From: an uncultured Desulfovibrio sp.
GTDB lineage: Bacteria; Desulfobacterota; Desulfovibrionia; Desulfovibrionales; Desulfovibrionaceae
NCBI GenBank assembly: GCA_900555975.1
Contig: USNI01000061.1
Span: forward strand, 1-6,104
Length of the DNA: 6,104 nucleotides
Direction: 5' to 3'
A model generated the notes under the pieces. That model ran no database searches and was not told the DNA's origin. It saw nothing but the letters and a program-made list of their open reading frames with translations. Each line of letters begins with the position of its first letter. Within the stretch, counting starts at the first letter, position 1. Below are positions 6,066 through 6,104 of the stretch, in pieces. The position numbers and the translations under genes are program-made.

Positions 6066-6094
6066 TCTTTATTGAAAATGAATTTCATTGTCAA
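6066..6094 (-). promoter_or_regulatory. Promoter with overlapping Fur box for the MoxR/VWA operon
   Basis: On the minus strand TTGACA (6089-6094) is a perfect -35 box. A 17-bp spacer leads to TAAAGA (6066-6071), a weak -10. The 19-mer GACAATGAAATTCATTTTC (6074-6092) agrees with the classical Fur consensus GATAATGATAATCATTATC at 15 of 19 positions, and its arms form a palindrome matching at 8 of 9 positions around a central A. It begins inside the -35 box and fills the spacer, so a bound Fur dimer would block RNA polymerase directly. The element lies 28 bp before the first possible start of the AAA+ gene. Seen: motif and spacing. Inferred: Fe-Fur repression, derepressed when iron is scarce. 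Confidence 0.8.
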
Positions 6095-6104
6095 TATTTG
6101 TTTT

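Noticed and set aside
1..6104. CRISPR arrays, tRNA or rRNA genes, insertion sequences, attachment sites.
   Set aside because: No regularly spaced repeats, cloverleaf, transposase motif or terminal inverted repeats were seen on either strand.

Overview
The window reads as two consecutive minus-strand transcription units from a GC-rich bacterium. Each is preceded by a sigma-70-like promoter carrying a 19-bp match to the Fur (ferric uptake regulator) box. The gene content, GC-rich coding sequence and Fur sites suggest a Desulfovibrionaceae-like anaerobe, but this is an inference from gene families and not a taxonomic proof.

Upstream unit (6104 down to 3165): a Fur-box promoter at 6066-6094, then a MoxR-type AAA+ ATPase (5010-6002 or 6038). 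Next comes a protein joining an HExxH metallopeptidase-like domain to a von Willebrand factor A (VWA) domain (3679-5013), then a 161-residue protein I do not recognise (3165-3650). The AAA+ and VWA genes overlap by 4 nt. No hairpin terminator follows the third gene; the next Fur box begins two bases after its stop codon.

Downstream unit (3162 down to 1, running off the window): a consensus promoter (TTGACA, 17 bp, TATAGT) with a strong Fur box upstream and a weaker one over the -35/spacer. It is followed by an 84-residue single-pass membrane protein (2751-3005), a P1B-type ATPase whose metal-site motif is S-C-A instead of C-P-C (582-2648), and a 152-residue protein with an HMA-like domain plus membrane helices (122-580). 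The last gene is the start of another membrane protein cut by the window edge (1-115). The set and order resemble the fezABC cluster that builds ferrosomes, membrane-bounded iron-storage organelles (FezB is a P1B-6 ATPase).

Taken together, low iron would release Fur from both promoters. The downstream unit would make an iron-loading membrane compartment. The upstream unit would make a MoxR/VWA pair of the kind that remodels proteins or helps load metal cofactors elsewhere; a link between this pair and ferrosomes is the most interesting hypothesis here. A second notable element is the 102-nt gap between the small membrane protein and the ATPase. It holds a terminator-like hairpin with a T6 tract, then a GCAA-tetraloop hairpin whose arm could alternatively cover the ATPase ribosome binding site.
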